Below, piece after piece: positions 42,311 through 50,405 of a stretch of DNA of 64,000 nt. Made by a program: the position numbers and the translations under genes. The stretch is from Streptomyces omiyaensis (GTDB lineage Bacteria; Actinomycetota; Actinomycetes; Streptomycetales; Streptomycetaceae). The notes under the pieces are model-generated. The model searched no databases and had not been told where the DNA came from. It saw only the letters and a program-made list of their open reading frames with translations. Every line of letters starts with the position of its first letter. The stretch's first letter is position 1. The stretch is from the NCBI RefSeq assembly GCF_014650895.1, contig NZ_BMVV01000008.1:248001-312000 (forward strand). Direction: 5' to 3'.

Positions 42311-42343
42311 GAGGCCGGTCCGTCATCACGACGGACCGGCCTC
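42311..42343. terminator. Bidirectional terminator, perfect 14-bp stem, loop ATCAC
   Basis: GAGGCCGGTCCGTC (42311-42324) pairs exactly with 42330-42343. Its loop ATCAC is the same as in the terminator after copy A, though the stems differ. Confidence 0.8.
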
Positions 42344-42360
42344 AGCCGTTTCCGGCCGCC

Positions 42361-43089
42361 TCACGCCGCCTTCCGCAGCTCCTGGCGGAGCGGCCACGCC
42401 GGATCCACCAGCTCCGGCGTCCCCTGCCGGGTGAACCACGCCTGGAGCCCCCGCGCCTGCGCCGCGTGCCACACCGCCTGGAGCGTGTGCAGCTCCGCCG
42501 GCGACAGCCGCTCCAGCCGGGAGGCGAACCGCCGCCCGACCGCCCGGACCACCTCCATCGCCGCCGTGGCGTCCGCCGCCGCGTCGTGCGCCCCCGCCAG
42601 CTCCACCTCGTAGTGCGCGCACAGGTCCGTCAGCGTCCGGCGGCCCTTGCGGTACCGGTCCAGATGCTTGTCCAGCACCCGCGGATCGAGCACGCACAGC
42701 GCGGTGTGCTCCAGGTAGCGGCCCAGCGTCGACGCCCGATGGCGCCTCAGCTCCCGGTCCAGGATGGTGAGGTCGAACGGCGCGTTCATCACCACCAGCG
42801 GCCGGCCGGCCGCGTTCTGCTCCGCCAGGGCGCGCCCCAGCTCCTCCATCACGGGGGACGGCCAGCGGCCGTTCCGCTGGAGGTGGTCGTCCGTCAGTCC
42901 GTGGACCGCCGTGGCCCCTTCCGGCACCGGGACGCCCGGATTGACCAGCCAGCGGGTCACCCGGGGCCGCGCTCCGGCGGCGTCCTGGACGACCAGAGCG
43001 GCGGACACGATCCGGTCCTGCTCGACGTCCACTCCGGTCGTCTCCGTGTCGAAAGCGGCCAGGGGCCCTTCGTACCAGTTCGTCGTCAT
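42361..43089 (-). CDS. DEDDh 3'-5' exonuclease (DnaQ-like)
   Basis: A 242-residue exonuclease. Exo I is LAAFDTETTGVD, Exo II lies in VVMNAPFDLTILDREL, and Exo III is HDAAADATA, the H...D pair of DEDDh enzymes. Residues about 1-175 are the nuclease; the C-terminal about 65 residues (LQAVWHAAQARGLQAWFTRQG) are a basic helical tail. It trims DNA or RNA 3' ends; it lacks other polymerase subunit features, so it is a stand-alone DnaQ-type enzyme. ATG at 43089 follows GGAGTTCGGCT. Divergent from the DUF4365 gene. Confidence 0.92.
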   Translation of the reverse strand: MTTNWYEGPLAAFDTETTGVDVEQDRIVSAALVVQDAAGARPRVTRWLVNPGVPVPEGATAVHGLTDDHLQRNGRWPSPVMEELGRALAEQNAAGRPLVVMNAPFDLTILDRELRRHRASTLGRYLEHTALCVLDPRVLDKHLDRYRKGRRTLTDLCAHYEVELAGAHDAAADATAAMEVVRAVGRRFASRLERLSPAELHTLQAVWHAAQARGLQAWFTRQGTPELVDPAWPLRQELRKAA

Positions 43090-43211
43090 AGCCGAACTCC
43101 TCGCACACGCGCGGCAGATGGCCAACCCCCTGCCCCGAAGCGGTGATACCCGCCCTGTTTGCGCCGTACGCGGACCGGTGACAACAGGGGTGACGGGGGA
43201 AGGACGTTCAC

Positions 43212-43778
43212 ATGGCGCTCGCCCAGCCCGAGTCGGGAGGACTGCCGCCCCAGCGGGTGGCCCCGGCCCGCGGTTCACTCGCCACCACCGCCTGCATGGA
43301 GACCCTCCAGGTGGCCTACCTGCACGCCGTCGCCGCGGCGGCGGGCTGCTCGCTCGGGCAGCCCTTCCCGGACAACGGCATCGACTGGCACGTGAGCCAC
43401 GGCTCGCCCGCACACACCGTCGACGACGAGGTCACCATCAAGGTGCAGCTCAAGTGCACCTACCAGCTGCCGCCCCACCCCAAGGGGAGCACCTTCCCCT
43501 TCACCCTCGACAACGACCACCTGGTCAAGCTCGCCCGGTCCCCCGTGGCCGTGCACAAGATCCTGGTCGTGATGATCGCCCCGAGAGACCCGGAGGACTG
43601 GCTGCGCGCGAGCCACGACCGGCTCGACCTGCGGCACTGCTGCTACTGGATGAACCTGGCCGGGCACCCGGTCACCGGACGCCACCGGACCACCGTGCGC
43701 GTCCCCACGGCGCGGATCTTCGACGACCGGGCGCTCTGCGAGATCATGACCCGGGTCGGCCGGGGAGGGAGACCCTGA
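43212..43778 (+). CDS. DUF4365 protein, possible PD-(D/E)XK nuclease fold
   Basis: A 188-residue protein of the DUF4365 family. Residues ATTACMETLQVAYLHAVAA..., NGIDWHV and VTIKVQLKCTY give a candidate E30...D58...Q79-X-K81 pattern, as in Mrr-like PD-(D/E)XK nucleases (inference). A C-terminal CCYWMNLAGHP and RIFDDRALCEIMTRV follow. The ATG follows GGGGGAAGGACGTTCAC. Its TGA overlaps the ATG of the next gene (TGATG), so the two are made together. Cellular target unknown. Confidence 0.82.
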   Translation: MALAQPESGGLPPQRVAPARGSLATTACMETLQVAYLHAVAAAAGCSLGQPFPDNGIDWHVSHGSPAHTVDDEVTIKVQLKCTYQLPPHPKGSTFPFTLDNDHLVKLARSPVAVHKILVVMIAPRDPEDWLRASHDRLDLRHCCYWMNLAGHPVTGRHRTTVRVPTARIFDDRALCEIMTRVGRGGRP

Positions 43779-45064
43779 TGCACCGACCGATCGACGAGTC
43801 CGGACACGGGACGGGAGGCGGCGCCGGGCGCGGCCCCGTCCCGCCTCCGTACCGGCCCCACCCCGTGCCGTCCGCCGGCCCCGCCGGCTCCTGGACCGAC
43901 CCCGGCGACGGCGTGCCCGACCCCGGCCGGGTCGACCCGCGCGTCCTCGGTGCCCTCCTCGCCCGGCACGGCTGGCGGCGCCGCGGCGGGCCGGCCGGCC
44001 GGTACGGACGGTGGACGCCGCCCGGCGACGGGCCGGGCGGCGGCACCAGCCTCCTCGTCCCCGACACCCTGGCCTTCCCCGACAGCGAGGAGCTGATCGG
44101 GGAGGCCCTCACGGCGCTCGCCCGCAGCGGCACCCCCGCCGCGCGCGAGGTCCTCACCGGCCTCGCCGTCCCCAGCGACGAGATCCGCTGGTGGCGCGAG
44201 GTGCCCCCGGGGCCGGCCGGCACCGTCCCCTGGCCCGCGCAGGAACAGCTCCGCGCCGCCGCCCGCGGCGTCCTCCTGGCCGGCGCCCTCGCCGTGCGCG
44301 GCCGGGCCGGGTACCACGGCTCCCGGCACCGCTCCGCCGCGCGGGCCGCCCTCGACGCGGTCCTCGTCGGCACCGACCCCGGCGGCCGCGCGCTGACCGC
44401 CTTCCTGCCCGTCCCGCCGGGCCGCCCCCTCGCCGTCCGGCTCCACCACGCCCTGCACGCCGCCCGCGAGGCCGTCGACTACCAGCGCGCCACCAACGGC
44501 ATGGAGGCCTTCGACTCGGCCGTCGAGGCCGGTGTCAGCCGCGAGCTCACCGAGGCGCTCGTCGCCCTCGTCCGGGGTACGGAAGGCGTCCGCATCGCCC
44601 TCGCCTGGGCGCCGGCCGCCGGCGTCCCGGACGGCTGCGCCGCCCGGCCCGAGCCCGTCGAGTTCTCGCCCGGCGACCTGCCCGCGCTCCGCGAGGCGAG
44701 TGCCCGCTACCTCACGGACGAGCCCTCCGTCCCCGTCCGGATCACCGGCGCCGTCGTCCGGCTCCGCCGTTCCGGGCCGCGCGGCGGGGGCACGGTCAAG
44801 CTCCGGGTGCTCGGCGGCGCCGAGGTGGGCCACGTCCGGGTCGCCCTCGACGAGGAGGCGTACCGCACCGCCGGCCACGCCCACCTCGTCGGCCTCCCCA
44901 TCCGGGTCGTCGGCCGCCTGGAGAGCCGCGGCGGCTTCCGGCGGCTCGCCGACGCCTCGGACGTGGTCCCGGTGCAGGTGGACGAGGCCGAGCGGGACCG
45001 CCTGATGAAGTCGCTGCACGAGGACCTCGACTACTTCGAGGAGGCGTGCGGGCCGGGGGAGTAG
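43778..45064 (+). CDS. Conserved protein of unknown function, partner of the DUF4365 gene
   Basis: A 428-residue soluble protein with a Gly/Pro-rich N-terminal tail (about residues 1-50), a helical central region (TNGMEAFDSAVEAGVSRELTEALVALV) and a C-terminal segment with possible beta-barrel (OB-like) character: VPVRITGAVVRLRRS, TVKLRVLGGAEVGHVRVAL, GLPIRVVGRLESRGGFRRLADASDV. The last part might bind nucleic acid or ligand (inference). Translational coupling with the DUF4365 gene argues for a complex. I do not recognise the family. Confidence 0.78.
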   Translation: MHRPIDESGHGTGGGAGRGPVPPPYRPHPVPSAGPAGSWTDPGDGVPDPGRVDPRVLGALLARHGWRRRGGPAGRYGRWTPPGDGPGGGTSLLVPDTLAFPDSEELIGEALTALARSGTPAAREVLTGLAVPSDEIRWWREVPPGPAGTVPWPAQEQLRAAARGVLLAGALAVRGRAGYHGSRHRSAARAALDAVLVGTDPGGRALTAFLPVPPGRPLAVRLHHALHAAREAVDYQRATNGMEAFDSAVEAGVSRELTEALVALVRGTEGVRIALAWAPAAGVPDGCAARPEPVEFSPGDLPALREASARYLTDEPSVPVRITGAVVRLRRSGPRGGGTVKLRVLGGAEVGHVRVALDEEAYRTAGHAHLVGLPIRVVGRLESRGGFRRLADASDVVPVQVDEAERDRLMKSLHEDLDYFEEACGPGE

Positions 45065-45090
45065 CGGCGAGCGGCGAGCGGCCGGGCCCG

Positions 45091-45096
45091 TAAGAT
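45091..45096 (+). promoter_or_regulatory. -10 box of thrS
   Basis: TAAGAT at 45091-45096 would start transcription at about 45102, so the transcript begins only a few bases before the first leader hairpin. No clear -35 is seen. Confidence 0.5.
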
Positions 45097-45104
45097 CGAG
45101 GGGA

Positions 45105-45161
45105 CGCGGCACCTCGTCTCTGCCGCGCGCCACCGACGCCGGCACCTCGTGTCTGCCGGCG
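45105..45161 (+). promoter_or_regulatory. Tandem tRNA-Thr-like hairpins in the thrS leader
   Basis: Hairpin 1: CGCGGCA (45105-45111) pairs with 45121-45127, loop CCTCGTCTC. Hairpin 2: CGCCGGCA (45137-45144) pairs with 45154-45161, loop CCTCGTGTC. Both loops have T-CGT at the centre, like U33 plus the CGU anticodon of tRNA-Thr. They end 11 bases before the GGAG ribosome site. This resembles the E. coli thrS operator, where ThrRS binds anticodon-like loops to repress its own translation. Inference for this organism. Confidence 0.6.
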
Positions 45162-45181
45162 CCCCGATGCATGGAGTACCC

Positions 45182-47158
45182 GTGTCCGAAGTCCGTGTGA
45201 CCGTCCCGACCGCCTCAGGACCCGAGGAGAGGACGGTGAGCGCGGGCACCACGGCCGGCGCCCTGTTCGCCGACGACCGCACCGTCATCGCCGCCCGCGT
45301 CGCGGGCGAGCTGAAGGACCTCTCGTACGAGCTCGCCGAGGGCGACGTCGTCGAGGGCGTCGAGATCGGCTCCGAGGACGGCCTGAACATCCTGCGCCAC
45401 TCCACCGCGCACGTCATGGCCCAGGCCGTGCAGGAGCTCTTCCCCGAGGCCAAGCTGGGCATCGGCCCGCCGGTCCGCGACGGCTTCTACTACGACTTCG
45501 ACGTCGAGAAGCCGTTCACGCCCGAGGATCTCAAGGCCATCGAGAAGAAGATGCAGGAGATCCAGAAGCGCGGCCAGCGCTTCGCCCGCCGCGTCGTCAC
45601 CGACGAGGACGCCCGCGAGGAGCTCGCCGACGAGCCGTACAAGCTGGAGCTCATCGGCATCAAGGGCTCCGCGTCGACCGACGACGGTGCGAACGTCGAG
45701 GTGGGCGGCGGCGAGCTGACCATCTACGACAACCTGGACGCCAAGACCGGCGAGCTGTGCTGGAAGGACCTCTGCCGCGGTCCCCACCTGCCCACCACCC
45801 GGAACATCCCGGCGTTCAAGCTCATGCGCAACGCGGCCGCCTACTGGCGCGGCAGCGAGAAGAACCCGATGCTCCAGCGCATCTACGGCACCGCCTGGCC
45901 GTCGAAGGACGAGCTGAAGGCCCACCTCGACTTCCTGGCCGAGGCCGAGAAGCGCGACCACCGCAAGCTGGGCAACGAGCTCGACCTCTTCTCCGTCCCG
46001 GACGAGATCGGCTCCGGCCTCGCCGTCTTCCACCCCAAGGGCGGCATCATCCGCCGGGTCATGGAGGACTACTCGCGCAAGCGGCACGAGGAGGAGGGCT
46101 ACGAGTTCGTCTACTCGCCGCACGCCACCAAGGGCAAGCTGTTCGAGAAGTCGGGCCACCTCGACTGGTACGCCGAGGGCATGTACCCCCCCATGCAGCT
46201 CGACGAGGGCGTGGACTACTACCTCAAGCCCATGAACTGCCCGATGCACAACCTGATCTTCGACGCGCGCGGGCGCTCCTACCGTGAGCTGCCGCTGCGC
46301 CTGTTCGAGTTCGGCACCGTGTACCGGTACGAGAAGTCGGGCGTCGTCCACGGCCTGACCCGCGCCCGCGGCTTCACCCAGGACGACGCGCACATCTACT
46401 GCACCCGCGAGCAGATGGCGGACGAGCTCGACCGCACCCTGACCTTCGTCCTGAACCTGCTCCGCGACTACGGTCTGACCGACTTCTACCTGGAGCTGTC
46501 GACCAAGGACCCGGAGAAGTTCGTCGGCTCCGACGAGGTGTGGGAGGAGGCCACCGCCGTCCTCCAGCAGGTCGCCGAGAAGCAGGGCCTGCCGCTCACC
46601 CCCGACCCGGGCGGCGCCGCCTTCTACGGCCCGAAGATCTCGGTCCAGGCGCGGGACGCCATCGGCCGCACCTGGCAGATGTCGACCGTCCAGCTCGACT
46701 TCAACCTGCCGGAGCGCTTCGACCTGGAGTACACCGCCCCGGACGGCACCAAGCAGCGCCCGGTCATGATCCACCGCGCGCTCTTCGGCTCGATCGAGCG
46801 GTTCTTCGCGGTGCTCCTGGAGCACTACGCGGGCGCCATGCCGCCGTGGCTGGCCCCGGTCCAGGCGACCGGCATCCCGATCGGCGACGCGCACGTCGAC
46901 TACCTGCAGGAGTTCGCCGCCAAGGCGAAGAAGCAGGGGCTGCGCGTGGAGGTCGACTCCTCCTCGGACCGGATGCAGAAGAAGATCCGCAACGCGCAGA
47001 AGCAGAAGGTCCCCTTCATGATCATCGCGGGTGACGAGGACATGGCCGCCGGCGCCGTCTCCTTCCGCTACCGCGACGGTTCGCAGGAGAACGGCATCCC
47101 CGCCGACGAGGCCATCGCCAAGATCGCCAAGATCGTCGAGGAGCGCGCCCAGGTCTGA
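45182..47158 (+). CDS. thrS: Threonyl-tRNA synthetase
   Basis: A 658-residue class II synthetase. Order: TGS domain (residues 1 to about 65), editing/second domain with HSTAHVMAQA near 78-87, class II catalytic core with motif 1-3 (PMNCPMHNLIF, RLFEFGTVYRYEKSGVVHGLTRARGFTQDDAH in parts, GAMPPWLAPVQ) and anticodon-binding domain at the C-terminus. It charges tRNA-Thr and edits serine. GTG 45182 follows GGAG by six bases. It is preceded by a promoter and two hairpins and followed by a terminator inside the convergent channel gene. Confidence 0.97.
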   Translation: MSEVRVTVPTASGPEERTVSAGTTAGALFADDRTVIAARVAGELKDLSYELAEGDVVEGVEIGSEDGLNILRHSTAHVMAQAVQELFPEAKLGIGPPVRDGFYYDFDVEKPFTPEDLKAIEKKMQEIQKRGQRFARRVVTDEDAREELADEPYKLELIGIKGSASTDDGANVEVGGGELTIYDNLDAKTGELCWKDLCRGPHLPTTRNIPAFKLMRNAAAYWRGSEKNPMLQRIYGTAWPSKDELKAHLDFLAEAEKRDHRKLGNELDLFSVPDEIGSGLAVFHPKGGIIRRVMEDYSRKRHEEEGYEFVYSPHATKGKLFEKSGHLDWYAEGMYPPMQLDEGVDYYLKPMNCPMHNLIFDARGRSYRELPLRLFEFGTVYRYEKSGVVHGLTRARGFTQDDAHIYCTREQMADELDRTLTFVLNLLRDYGLTDFYLELSTKDPEKFVGSDEVWEEATAVLQQVAEKQGLPLTPDPGGAAFYGPKISVQARDAIGRTWQMSTVQLDFNLPERFDLEYTAPDGTKQRPVMIHRALFGSIERFFAVLLEHYAGAMPPWLAPVQATGIPIGDAHVDYLQEFAAKAKKQGLRVEVDSSSDRMQKKIRNAQKQKVPFMIIAGDEDMAAGAVSFRYRDGSQENGIPADEAIAKIAKIVEERAQV

Positions 47159-47172
47159 CGGCCGGCGCGGCT

Positions 47173-47877
47173 TCAGGAGGCCCCCGGGAAGTCCCCCGGG
47201 GGCCTCTCCCCGTTCCCCGGCTTCTCGTCCTCCCGGGTGAAGGCCTGGATCAGCCAGGACGAGAAGGAACCCGTCACCGCGCCCAGCAGCGCCAGCCCGC
47301 AGGCCATCAGGCCGACCGCGACCGTCCTGCCGATCGGCGTCACCGGGGTCACGTCGCCGTAGCCGACCGTCGCCAGGGTGGCGCAGGCCCACCAGACCGA
47401 GTCGCCGAAGGTGAGGATCGTGGCGCCGGGGGCGTCGGCCTCGTGGTGGTAGACGGTGAGCGCGGCGGTGAAGCCGAGCAGGGAGACCGAGAGGCCGGAG
47501 TAGACCATCACCCGGGCGTAGAGGCCGAGCCGCGGCTGGCCCCGGCGGCGCTGCACCCGGTCGTAGAGCGCCACCATCCGGACCGGGCGCAGCAGCGGCA
47601 GCAGGAGGACCACCGTGTCCAGCAGGTGGGTCCGGACGAAGCGGAGCGGGTGCAGGCCGCTGAGCCGGAGCCGCACCACGTAGTCCGTGACGAAGACCGC
47701 CCAGGCGCCGAGGACGACCCCGACGCAGAGGTCCACGCCGAGCCTCGGGAGGTGGTCGCGGGCGAGGACCCGGACCGCGTACCCCGCGAGGTAGGCGAGT
47801 GAGGCCACGGCGAGCGGCAGCTCCATGCGGCGGTCCCAGCATTCCTGGCGGGGCGGTTTCGGGGGCCTTTCGCTCAT
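47173..47877 (-). CDS. Voltage-gated-like K+ channel (6-TM)
   Basis: A 234-residue membrane protein with six hydrophobic segments and the K+ selectivity filter TLATVGYGDVTPVTP at about residue 170-184. Helix 4 region LLPLLRPVRMVALYDRVQRRRGQ has several arginines, like a short voltage sensor. There is no long cytoplasmic C-terminal domain, so ligand gating is not evident. The last codons overlap the thrS terminator. Role: K+ flux across the membrane. Confidence 0.9.
   Translation of the reverse strand: MSERPPKPPRQECWDRRMELPLAVASLAYLAGYAVRVLARDHLPRLGVDLCVGVVLGAWAVFVTDYVVRLRLSGLHPLRFVRTHLLDTVVLLLPLLRPVRMVALYDRVQRRRGQPRLGLYARVMVYSGLSVSLLGFTAALTVYHHEADAPGATILTFGDSVWWACATLATVGYGDVTPVTPIGRTVAVGLMACGLALLGAVTGSFSSWLIQAFTREDEKPGNGERPPGDFPGAS
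47177..47206 (+). terminator. thrS terminator inside the convergent channel gene
   Basis: GAGGCCCCCGGG (47177-47188) pairs exactly with 47195-47206 around six bases. It lies within the last codons of the channel gene on the other strand. Confidence 0.6.
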
Positions 47878-47941
47878 CGGATCAGGATCACCCGCGAAGG
47901 CTTCGCTCGCCCCGCCGACACGTTCCGAACGGGCGAAGCAA

Positions 47942-47954
47942 TATGCTGCACGGC
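47942..47954 (+). promoter_or_regulatory. -10 box of leaderless HIT gene
   Basis: TATGCT (47942-47947) is seven bases before the ATG at 47955; there is no ribosome site. Confidence 0.5.
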
Positions 47955-48506
47955 ATGACGACTGAGCCGGAGCAGCAGATCGGAGTGGGGGCGCCGGACG
48001 CGTTCCAGCGCCTGTGGACGCCTCACCGGATGGCCTACATCCAGGGCGAGAACAAGCCGACCGGGCCGGGGGCCGACGACGGCTGTCCGTTCTGCTCGAT
48101 CCCGTCGAAGTCGGACGAGGACGCGCTGGTGATCGCCCGGGGCGGCAGCGTGTACGCGGTCCTCAACCTGTACCCGTACAACGGCGGACACCTGATGGTC
48201 GTCCCGTACCGGCACGTCGCCGACTACACGGACCTGGACGCCGCGGAGACGGCCGAGCTCGCCGACTTCACCAAGCGCGCGATGGTCGCGCTGCGCGCCG
48301 CGTCGGGTGCGCACGGCTTCAACATCGGGATGAACCAGGGCGCCGTGGCGGGGGCCGGGATCGCCGCCCACCTGCACCAGCACGTCGTGCCCCGCTGGGG
48401 CGGCGACACCAACTTCATGCCGGTCGTCGGTCACACCAAGGTGCTCCCGCAGCTGCTCGCGGACACCCGGAAGATGCTGGCCGACGCCTGGCCGGCCACC
48501 GTCTGA
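47955..48506 (+). CDS. HIT-family hydrolase/phosphorylase
   Basis: A 183-residue histidine-triad protein: CPFCSIPSKSDED near residue 45 and the active HLHQHVVPRWGGDTNF at about 138-153 (H-X-H-X-H). The length and the N-terminal RMAYI match AP4A phosphorylase-type enzymes of actinobacteria (like mycobacterial Rv2613c), which split diadenosine tetraphosphate. In mycobacteria this gene is next to pgsA; here it is separated from it by two genes. An ATG 12 bases upstream is possible, but the -10 spacing favours 47955. Confidence 0.88.
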   Translation: MTTEPEQQIGVGAPDAFQRLWTPHRMAYIQGENKPTGPGADDGCPFCSIPSKSDEDALVIARGGSVYAVLNLYPYNGGHLMVVPYRHVADYTDLDAAETAELADFTKRAMVALRAASGAHGFNIGMNQGAVAGAGIAAHLHQHVVPRWGGDTNFMPVVGHTKVLPQLLADTRKMLADAWPATV

Positions 48507-48520
48507 ACCGTCGTGTCCGT

Positions 48521-48550
48521 ACGGCCCCGGGGCGCGCGCCCCGGGGCCGT
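48521..48550. terminator. Perfect 30-base palindrome, bidirectional terminator
   Basis: ACGGCCCCGGGGCGC and its complement follow each other with no spacer between convergent genes. Confidence 0.75.
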
Positions 48551-48571
48551 CGGCGTTCCCGCGGGCGGCGG

Positions 48572-50230
48572 TCAGGCGTCGTAGACGTCGGCCTTCCTCG
48601 GACCGGCCTCCTGCACGCCCCCGCCCAGGACGAGGGAGCGGTTGGTGAAGCGCTCGGTGTCCACGTTGTGCTCGTCGAGGAAGCGGATGGTCGCGGTGTG
48701 GACGGCGCGGAGCACGGGGGTGGCCATGCGGATGGCGTCGTCGGCCATGAAGCGGTTCTTCCAGAGCGGGCCGGCCCAGACGTGCCGGAGGCCGAAGGGC
48801 TCGGGCAGGCTCATCTTGCCGCCGAGGAACTCCAGGACCGGCGGGTACCAGGTGAGCGGGGCGCGGACGGCGAGCCGGACGATGTCGTCGGTGCCGAGCA
48901 GCGGCTGGGGGATCTCCTTGGTCTCCCAGAAGCGGACGGTCTTCGAGACCTCCTTGGACTTCCCCTTGGGCTTGGTGGTGAAGAGGCCGTGGACGGGGCC
49001 GAGGGCGTGCCCGGTGACCTCGATGCGCAGGGTGTGGTGGAGCGAGGTGACGGTCACCATCATGGTGAGCACCACGTTCCCGTCCCAGAGGGTGAACTGG
49101 ACGCCCAGGTAGTGGCGGTTGCCGGCGTCGAACTGCTGCTCGTTGCAGATGCGCTGTATCTCGTGCGGCTTGACCTGGAAGTGGACGATGTTGTCGCCCT
49201 CGGGGCGGGAGACCTCGTCGGCGCCCTCGCCCACCGGGGAGACGATCCAGTGCTTCACGGTCGGCTTGGGGAAGCCGGTCTTGAGGGAGCCGCGCTCCAG
49301 GAGGGTGAGCTGGTCGTGGATCTTGCGGATCAGGTCCCAGGCGCGGAAGTCGTGCATCTCGCGGCCCGCGACGGGCACCAGCTCCTCGGCCAGGGTCCAG
49401 CTGCCCCAGCGGGTGCCGAGGCCGAGGATGCCCTTGGGGCCGGCGTAGAAGACCACGTTGGACTGCTGCTCGGCGGCGAGCTTCTCCAGGTTGAGACGGA
49501 GCTCCTCGGCGGACTTCTCGCCCGGGTCCTTGGGGACGGACTCGGGGACCTGGGCGCCGACGCCGCCGCCGCTGAGCAGCCCGGTCCAGCGCTCGCGGAG
49601 GTCCATGGCGGCGGTCAGGCAGATCCGGCTCGCCAGGTACCAGCCGACGACCGGGGCGACCATCATCGCCCGCAGGTAGTTGGGCAGCACCCCGTCGAAG
49701 GGGAGCTTGAGCAGGAAGAGGACGGCGACGAGGCCGAAGGCCCAGAGCAGGACGGTGCCGATGAGGCTGGTCCGCTTGTTCTCGGAGCCGGCGGCGGTGC
49801 GGCGCAGGTGGATCAAGCCGAGCCAGAGGAGCAGGCCGGGCAGGAAGAGGACGCCGCAGACGAAGGTGACGAGGGTCAGCTTGACGTCGCGGCGGCGGCG
49901 GATGTGGGTGGCGGCGAGGCAGTGCTCCACCACCGGCTGGGGCTCGGCGCCGAAGGACTGGATGAGGGCCTTGCGGCCGCCGCCGAGCATGCGGACCTGC
50001 ACGGCCCGCGAGAAGGCCTCGCCGAGGTCGGGGCGGAAGAGCTTCTCCCACTTCCCCTTCTTGATCCCGGTCTTGTAGTACTCGTTGTCGGCTTCCTGGA
50101 TGGTCTCCAGGGGGCTGTCCCGGTACGCGGCCGAGGCCAGCGCGTTCGTCGCACCGGTCAGGCCGCTGCCGCCCTGGAGCGGGATCTGTGCCCCCGGTCC
50201 GAAACCGTCGATCGCCACTTGTGCCCCCAT
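48572..50230 (-). CDS. Large membrane-associated protein of unknown function
   Basis: A 552-residue protein. An N-terminal cytoplasmic region (EADNEYYKTGIKKGKWEKLFRPDLGEAFSRAVQVRMLGGGR in parts) is followed by three or four membrane helices at about residues 110-205 (VTFVCGVLFLPGLLLWLGLI, LLWAFGLVAVLFLLKL). A long soluble domain (about 215-552) contains VVFYAGPKGILGLGTRWGSW and VHFQVKPHEIQRICNEQQF. ATG at 50230 gives MGAQVAIDGFGPG. No enzyme motif is seen. I recognise it as Streptomyces-conserved but not its function. Confidence 0.8.
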   Translation of the reverse strand: MGAQVAIDGFGPGAQIPLQGGSGLTGATNALASAAYRDSPLETIQEADNEYYKTGIKKGKWEKLFRPDLGEAFSRAVQVRMLGGGRKALIQSFGAEPQPVVEHCLAATHIRRRRDVKLTLVTFVCGVLFLPGLLLWLGLIHLRRTAAGSENKRTSLIGTVLLWAFGLVAVLFLLKLPFDGVLPNYLRAMMVAPVVGWYLASRICLTAAMDLRERWTGLLSGGGVGAQVPESVPKDPGEKSAEELRLNLEKLAAEQQSNVVFYAGPKGILGLGTRWGSWTLAEELVPVAGREMHDFRAWDLIRKIHDQLTLLERGSLKTGFPKPTVKHWIVSPVGEGADEVSRPEGDNIVHFQVKPHEIQRICNEQQFDAGNRHYLGVQFTLWDGNVVLTMMVTVTSLHHTLRIEVTGHALGPVHGLFTTKPKGKSKEVSKTVRFWETKEIPQPLLGTDDIVRLAVRAPLTWYPPVLEFLGGKMSLPEPFGLRHVWAGPLWKNRFMADDAIRMATPVLRAVHTATIRFLDEHNVDTERFTNRSLVLGGGVQEAGPRKADVYDA

Positions 50231-50405
50231 CACCGCGAGTACCTGTGCGGGCTGTTCCCGACTGCCGCGCCCGGCACGCCTTCCGAGCTGGGCACCACAG
50301 CGTAACCGGGTGGCGTGGTATGCGTCACGGGCTGTGGACAACCGCGACCGGAACCCGTCCGCCCGCCGGGGGCGGGACGGACGGGAACCGCTGCCGTCGC
50401 GTCAA

